The position numbers were made by a program, and so were the translations under genes. A stretch of 64,000 bases of DNA from Moniliophthora roreri (taxonomy: Eukaryota > Basidiomycota > Agaricomycetes > Agaricales > Marasmiaceae): NCBI GenBank assembly GCA_001466705.2, contig LATX02000197.1:310001-374000 (forward strand). The letters run 5' to 3'. Position 1 is the stretch's first letter; every line of letters begins with the position of its first letter. Under the pieces are notes generated by a model that did no database searches, was not told the DNA's origin, and worked only from the letters and a program-made list of their open reading frames with translations. Positions 57,736 to 64,000 of this stretch are shown here, one piece after another.

Positions 57736-60219
57736 TCAATGTGACATAGTGGCACCCCAATCCTCTGATAATCCAAGTTGTCGTCGGTAGTTCGTCAATA
57801 ATTTCCTGAGACGGTGCAAATCCCATCGCTTGACAAAGAGATAAGCACCCTTGCAACCTTGGAAAAACTTTAGTCTTACCTTGCTCCAGTTCCCACCACA
57901 GATATGATCAGTGCCGTTAATGATATCTTCAGCCAACTTTCGAGTTTGATCCTCCTGCTCTTTCCAAGTTAAGGGTTCTCCCAATACGTCGTCCTTACGT
58001 GTATCAAGGACAGTTCTCGTCGACCATCGCCCTCTTTCCCTTCGCCCACCCCTGCAAGGACCGGCCAACAAAGAATCTACCAACTTATTCAGTAGCGTAC
58101 CCTGTTTGCGCGTGACGTAGATGACTACCCAATCTTCGGGAAACTCCATCTGGCTGATGGCAGGCAGAATGGCTGGGACACGATACTGTGGTAAAACGTC
58201 CGGCTCGTATTCAGGGAACAAGATTTCAAAGAATGCTTCTCGAAATTCACTGTATCTCCAATCAACATCGAGGATGCTTGACAGCACCAATCCATATCGC
58301 CAACATCCAGGGGAGGAAGAAGGGTGAAAGCCAACGCGAAAGCCATTGGAGAACGATTCTAGGCCTTTGATCAACCTGACAGGCTTCCGATCCACGAGGG
58401 CCTACACACCAGTGAATTACTGAACGAGCAGCGATAGAAGTAACCGCCTACCTGAGCCCACGAAAGAGGTTCCTTGGACCTACTAAACACGTACCCAACC
58501 ATATCTAGCGGCACCTCCAGTTTCTCTCCCCACCTTTCTTTATGCAGACATAAGCCCAACGCCAGGGCGGAGTGCAACTCGAATTCATCCATCGCCGTAA
58601 GCAACTGGGCATTGGGTAATTTTACGTTTATGCAGTAATCAGCCCACTCCCAGCACGCCACAATAGCGAGCTCCTTCAGTGGCTGGCAAACGTTCAAGGT
58701 GTAATGCGGGGGGTATTGTGCGAGCATCTTTGACGGCGTTCTGAGCAGGAGTATAGACACGAGCTCAAAGTATTCTGGATCGGTGAGCCTTTGTGTGTAA
58801 TAGTGTCCCGAACGAACTGGATCCTGAAGGAACTCTACGAAAGACGTGTGTAGAATTCGGATGTCTACGTGGTCACTTTCCGGGACGTATAACACCGAAT
58901 GGAGTCTGGATAAGAGAACCGCGATTTCGCTCTCTCGGAGATCCAGTAGGAGGGACATGATCCACGCAGATCTCCAGGCAATACCTTTACCTCGAAGTGA
59001 AAGGTTGCCTGCAGATCGATGAGGCGTGACAAGCAGCCGGAGAACAGGCTGAACTTTAGCCCACTTGGAGCACGCTGAGAGGATCTGGCGATAGAGAAGA
59101 TCCAACTCTGGATACGGGGAGTTATGAATACCTTCCGTTCGCAACTGAAGGATCGTCTGGAGGCGATCCTGAGGCAAGTCGTCTATAGTGTCGACGTACT
59201 TGATAACGGTAACAGCAAAAATGAACTGTCCACAGGCTCTCCGAGCTAGCTGAAAAATGTCATCTTCTGCAGGCCATAGCCCATCTTCTGAATTGTAGCA
59301 AAGAAACCGATGATGCTTCTGTCTGAGAGAAGCGAATTGGTCGAATAGGTAGGCAGTGATATCTTTGTTACTCTGTCCCGATGCGTTAATTTCTATGCGG
59401 CTAAGAATGGGAGCGAACCCTTGATGAGCAAATCCATGGCGGATCAGTAGCTCGGGTCGGCTGCAGACAATGAAAATGAGACGGAAAGGGGTGGCAGGAA
59501 CATATGTGTACGCCTCGCGGATCATTGCAAGCAGCCTTCCTTGAGACGAGAACTCGACACATTCATCAAGTCCATCAATGATGACCAAGTATGGCCCTTC
59601 TGCTGCATCTAGTTTGAAGAACGGTTCCAGTATCAGCTTCCGAAACTGATTTTCGCATGATGTATCGAATATGTTGGGATCGGAGCGAATGGAATCGATG
59701 ATCAACAACCTAAGTCGGGAGTCTACCAACATAAGCTGATAGGCTATGCTCGCAACAAACGGTTGCAGCTTGTCGCGAGAAGGATCATTGCGTGAGAAAA
59801 AGAATGCCGCAGCCAGTTTACTGGCTGCGTACTTCTCCGATAATGCCTGTGCAATGGCCGACTTTCCCACACCAGCAGGACCATATAACCAATACACACT
59901 GGTATTCCTCGTACCGTCTTCGCCTTCGATCCACCGACTCAATTTGTCGAGGACTGGAGCACGCGTGCCTGGATGACAGCTTGGTAAAGGGTAACGTTGT
60001 TCGGAATCGTATAAGGCATTCCTAGCGGCTTTCCCAGCGAGGAGCATGAAGAACTCGTTGTCTATTAATCAAGCTCGTTGTGAGTCAATATAGATATATC
60101 GCTCCACAATCAGCCTCACCACTAGACTCCTTGATATAGTTTGTCGTCTTCTGATCTCCAAAAACGAAGTTATGAATCCCACCGTCTACAGTGATCCCAT
60201 TTGAGTTGGAAATGGACAT
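57736..60219 (-). CDS. NACHT-domain STAND ATPase with short Gly/Asn-rich N-terminal motif
   Basis: Starts MSISNSNGITVDGGIHNFVF (ATG at 60219). A first exon of about 35 residues holds GGIHNFVFGDQKTTNYIKE. It is joined by an intron to DNEFFMLLAGKAARNALYD, and then CHPGTRAPVLDKLSRWI leads to the NACHT ATPase. Walker A is YGPAGVGKSAIAQ, a sensor-like AAAFFFSRNDPSRD follows, Walker B is YLVIIDGLDEC, and then IFIVCSRPE and the winged-helix region (HTSFVEFLQDP; YFELVSILLL). The C-terminal part (58395-57736) has no WD or ankyrin repeats and contains WVVIYVTRKQGT; the frame ends SEDWGATMSH. This is the NLR-like architecture of fungal heterokaryon-incompatibility/immune-type proteins, without a recognisable repeat sensor. 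About 800 residues, and only two introns. Confidence 0.85.
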
Positions 60220-63200
60220 ATCTGGGTTTTCGCCACTTCAGGTTTGAGGTGGATGGAGGGTTGGGAAGATGAACAAAATGTCATCTTGAGCCTTTATTTG
60301 TATGTCTTGCGTCACATGTGAAGCTGGGAACCGTCATCCACATGGATTTACGGGGAGCAGATTCTGGAAGAGTCGGTTACATGTATAGATATATCATTTG
60401 GTGGTGTACGAACAGTATGCTTTCCCATTCGGTGGACGTAAAGCTATGTCAATATGTGAATGATGTGTGAATAATGGGATCCGGACGCGCGTCGGTGTCT
60501 TCGAAGTTCCACTAACCGTCACTTTTCAGGTGCTGTACGAAATTTGACAGTACTGACAGACATACCCTGACAAGAGGCATTGATAGTCCTAGTTCAGCGG
60601 CTCAATACACTGCACATCAACTCCGTAGAATGCTCCAAATTCAAACATTCCACGAGCCTCAACCTGAGTCCCTCGTCACGTAAGAATACCGCATTCAGTG
60701 AAGTAATTTCGCTCACTGCAACGCAGCAACCTTTCCATTCCTGAACTGATTCCTCCATCGGATCTTTTGCGTTTTCGACATTGTATATGCACCATCTCTT
60801 GCTTTTGACCTTCAAATGGCGACGTTTCGAGAACTACGCGGCCGATAACTTTGCTACATAAGAATTCCATTTCAGTATCAAGTCGTTAACAATCAATTAT
60901 TGATCCATACACTTTGACCCGGCTGCTTGACCGTGGCCTGACCTAGGTGCGTTTGAGACGTACATAGCACTTGCAGCTGTGTTCAATGATATTCGGCGTA
61001 GCGCCGGGGTTGCACGAGCCGTTGGCAAAGTTGAAGCCGAGGTTGCAATTTATTATGTATACCAATGGTGACGAGAAGCAGCGCAAGTGTCAGAGCTCAG
61101 GACGATGATCGTGGTGGTATGTATTAGAAGGCGGTCCCTGTTGGGCGCCTTTCTTCTCTTCCATCAGGGTCATAGAAAATTCGGACACAGTTCCTACAGT
61201 AGTCTCCCAATTTTGCGCCTCCTTCAATTCTAGTCTGCTGCCTATCTTGCCGTAGCGCCATCAAAAGCTCCTCGACGAATAGAAGGAAATATACTCGCAG
61301 TTCTGGTTGATTCTCCTCTCAACCGCTTGCTCTCTAGAGATCATAGTCGGACCGAGACTTTCCCTGCTCTGAACTTCTACCGGACTTCTTGGGTGCGACG
61401 TAGCTAACTCAACCTCAGCGGCCCCTCTGGTATCAGTGTTCGTTGCCGTCGAGCCTTAACGGAGTCGCGCCTCGTTATTCTGGAATCTGGTTTATGTTTT
61501 CTCGATTCATGCCTTGCACTAGAGTCATTCATCACCTATATGGTACATCACACCATACATCCACGAGGAGTTCTAGTTGTTAACAGTTTGGCGTTCCGGT
61601 CTTTGATAGACTGTCGGAAAGATTCCCTCTTTGCGAATGTCCTGTGAGCAGATCATCATTGAGAGTTATGGCTCTGATGAACTATAATTTTCTTTTATCG
61701 TGTTCCTCGACACTTTTACATGCTCCTTCATGAACCAACTTGTCTGGTTTTCAGACCGAAAATATCTGGCGTGGAATAGCACTATGGGAGTAGGTAAGGA
61801 ACAGTGAGCGCCAGAAGTTACCAGATAACACTAAACACTGGATTGTCTAGTTTATGTCCTGAGACTTGTAGTAAGCGTAGAAGGTGCTGTGCACCTAAGC
61901 GAGAATCCTGAGGCGTGAAAAAAATCCGGCCTACGATTTCTAGACCAAGCTTGGGCAACGTGAAGAACTAGTTGTGTGATGGCAATTTGGGGGCCATCGC
62001 CGTGTTAAGCGCCCACCCTGACCGTATTACGGTCTGTACGGTTTACGACTGACCCTACGATATCGATACGACCCCGTATAGACGGCAGTGTACGGAATAC
62101 GATAACGAGTGTGACGTGTAGTCTCGATCCAAGACTCACCGGGCGGACCGGCCACGCGGAGTACACTTTTTTGTAACGAGAAATCGTAACAGACAAATTC
62201 TATCATATTCAAGTTGCATTGCTCAGTCAGAGCCACTTACACTTAGACAAGAAGTGAACCAAGCTACGAGACCTCAGATTCATAATAGGCTGCGAAAAAT
62301 TCGTGGATGCTCCTCCATCCAGCAGTCTTGATGCTTGCCTCTCGTTTTGGAGCTTCTAGATGCGTAGTTGTGGCCCCGAAGGCGTGAGGCGGAGTATAAG
62401 TCATGGCCCAGGCCTGAGGCCTGAGGGTCAGTATTTTGTAATGACCATCATTAATCAATCTATACAAAATCAGGCGCGACTTTAAAAGCAATTTGCTCAA
62501 GCTGCCCAACTTCGTCTGTCATGTGCTGACTCACAACTGAGAGAACTCTAGGTCGGGCTGGGGGCGAGCGAAGTTCGACCGGGAACGCGGAGGGATCACG
62601 CCTGGGTGGGATCCCCCGACGAGTTTTGTTCTCCAAGTGCAAGTCAGCAATTAGTCATATAACTATACCATGGAGTTACTGATCCTATGGGGGGGATGGG
62701 TGGGTAGAACAGACTGCCAAAGGGCCTACATTGGTATAATGAAAAAGTATCTACTAACACCACTCCTCTGACCCTGTTCTGCCGATCAACAAGATATTTG
62801 AACTTAATGCACTCAATTGGCTTCAGACACACTACTGACTGGTGTAAGGCTGACCACGTAAAGTACTGATAAGTACCGCGAGATTTGCAATTGCGACAGC
62901 GACGTGCCTGCGTTGCTATATATGATAACGCAGGTGCGAGATATCAGAAACATGTCGATATATCTGGCGTTCAGACGACCGAAAGACACTGAATCAGGAA
63001 ATCTTTCGGAGCACCAGCTGGTTGCAGCCGTTCCAAATTACCCAGGTGTTGTTTCCGGAGTATCTTTCTGTAGCGCCCTGCGCACTGGTCATACCTGAAA
63101 GCTTTCCAGGTTCAAGGCCTTTCAGGCGAGATTTCAGGGCTACTTAAATGATTAATATAACTGATTCACCAGGAATCTGACATTCTATTACCGTCGAATC

Positions 63201-63785
63201 TGTCTAACAGGTTTTCTTTTCCGGTATACCCGCCCTCACCCCCCTTAAAAAGGGTATACACAGGAGACTATAAATTATTTTGGTTGTGAGGCGAGAAAAG
63301 GTTATGGAACACTCCCACAGTGACGACCTCGGGCTTTTCCTCTTACCCTCATTATGCCTGCCGTCTGGTCTACTCGCTATCGTGCTCGTCGACGTCCACC
63401 TCCGCCTTAGGGCATGGCTGATGTTACTTTTCCATGCAGCATGGCACTCCATTCTCTCTCTCCATGGCATTCGGTCCATGCTCACAGAACTGTAGCACAT
63501 TCAAGGTTCCGAAAGTGGGAATCGGAATTTCCGGTTCAAATGCATGTCCTGGAAAACAAGAGTCGCTTAAAGGAGAAACGTTCCGCTCTCGTCCTGGAAA
63601 GCTTTGTCTATTCGCTGAATGTTATATTTTTTCTTGTTCTGAGTTATACCTTTCTATTGGGCGAGATATAAGCAGCAATACTACCGCAAACCATATTCCA
63701 ACACCTTACTCATTGACATTGTCAACCCCGTCAACAGCGGGAAGAACAACAGAGAATAGCTTGAAGGTAGCAGGGAGGGAAAGAA
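60220..63785. other. 3.5-kb gene-poor region between the NACHT gene and the second G-alpha gene
   Basis: No gene can be supported. Short minus-strand frames at 60594-60870 and 62264-62509 lack motifs. A Cys-containing open segment on the minus strand near 60955-61060 (NCNLGFNFANGSCNPGATPN) looks coding but has no visible start or partner exon. A CGTA-rich, palindrome-containing stretch lies at about 62020-62110 and an AGGCCTGAGGCCTGAGGG repeat at about 62409-62427. The final 130 bp are homologous to the first G-alpha leader. Confidence 0.4.
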
Positions 63786-64000
63786 ATGGGCAACCGTGCC
63801 TCGCAGCCGGAGAAGGAGGATAAAGAACGAAGTGATGCTATAGACAAGCAGGTAGCGAAGGACTCTAAGGAGTTCAAACGGGAATACAAGATTCTGCTGC
63901 TAGGTGCGTTACATTGACACTAATATACTTTCATTTCATTGAAGTTCCTCAGGTTCCAGCGAATCGGGCAAATCCACCATTGTCAAGCAAATGCAAATCA
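63786..64000 (+). CDS. Second G-protein alpha subunit, N-terminal part (runs off right edge)
   Basis: Exon 1 (63786-63903) encodes [20 protein letters not shown] and continues to YKILLLG. A 49-nt intron (63904-63952) leads to [15 protein letters not shown] at the window edge. Length, intron position and sequence are those of the G-alpha gene at 55237-56624, including the [16 protein letters not shown] block, so this is a close paralog. Two differences stand out. Cys4, the palmitoylation site, is Arg here. The P-loop reads GSSESGKS instead of GSGESGKS, placing Ser at the position equivalent to Ras Gly12. The frame is intact as far as it can be read. Confidence 0.88.

Noticed and set aside
60594..60870. 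Two overlapping minus-strand frames of about 65-73 codons
   Set aside because: Both are short and open by chance in different frames; neither shows a conserved domain, though one could be an exon of an unknown gene.
62264..62642. Minus-strand frames in the gene-poor region
   Set aside because: They include the AGGCCTGAGGCCTG repeat block, so the apparent coding is probably repeat-derived.

Overview
The window is nuclear DNA of a filamentous basidiomycete, most likely an Agaricomycete. The reasons are the dense genes split by many introns of about 50-60 nt, the lineage-typical families (single-exon F-box/LRR protein, NACHT STAND ATPase, multi-TM 'WR-W-LW' membrane proteins, GH5_9 exoglucanase, several G-alpha genes), and the absence of prokaryotic features. 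No tRNA, rRNA or CRISPR array could be supported. CDS coordinates are gene spans from start to stop codon and include introns.

Layout. 0-7.4 kb: the 5' end of YAE1 (-) is divergent from PAN3 (+). A 280-bp MITE and a gene-poor stretch follow, then a type-B carboxylesterase (+). 7.6-15.6 kb: a Zn2Cys6 transcription factor (-), then two decayed genes, an ARO8-type aminotransferase and an MFS sugar transporter. 16.4-20.9 kb: an HpcH/HpaI aldolase, a ribokinase and a 7-TM membrane protein (all +). 20.9-25.3 kb: duplicated fragments of neighbouring genes, then a large membrane protein (-). 25.6-34.9 kb: a Munc13-like MHD/C2 protein, a small membrane protein and an ArsB/citrate-type ion transporter (all -). 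35-42.5 kb: a CorA-like channel (+), an NmrA-family pseudogene (+), an aryl-alcohol-dehydrogenase-type aldo-keto reductase (-) and a GH5_9 exo-glucanase pseudogene (+). 43-47.4 kb: a GIT1-like transporter (-) divergent from a PhoD phosphatase (+). 48.4-54.3 kb: an F-box gene and 7-TM gene pair, followed by a second, partly eroded copy of the same pair. 55-64 kb: a G-alpha gene (-), a NACHT STAND ATPase (-), a 3.5-kb gene-poor stretch, and the start of a second G-alpha gene (+) that runs off the right edge.

Themes. Conserved housekeeping genes (YAE1, PAN3, Munc13-like, CorA) alternate with accessory blocks rich in duplication and pseudogenes. At least four decayed metabolic genes (aminotransferase, sugar transporter, NmrA oxidoreductase, exoglucanase) and three kinds of segmental duplication can be read directly from the bases. 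Possible functional neighbourhoods are sugar catabolism (sugar-transporter relic, keto-acid aldolase, ribokinase), phosphate acquisition (GIT1-like transporter and PhoD sharing a promoter), and signalling (two inverted G-alpha paralogs flanking a NACHT protein with a short Gly/Asn-rich N-terminal motif). The right-edge G-alpha differs from its sister at two functionally telling sites, a P-loop Gly and the N-terminal palmitoylation Cys.
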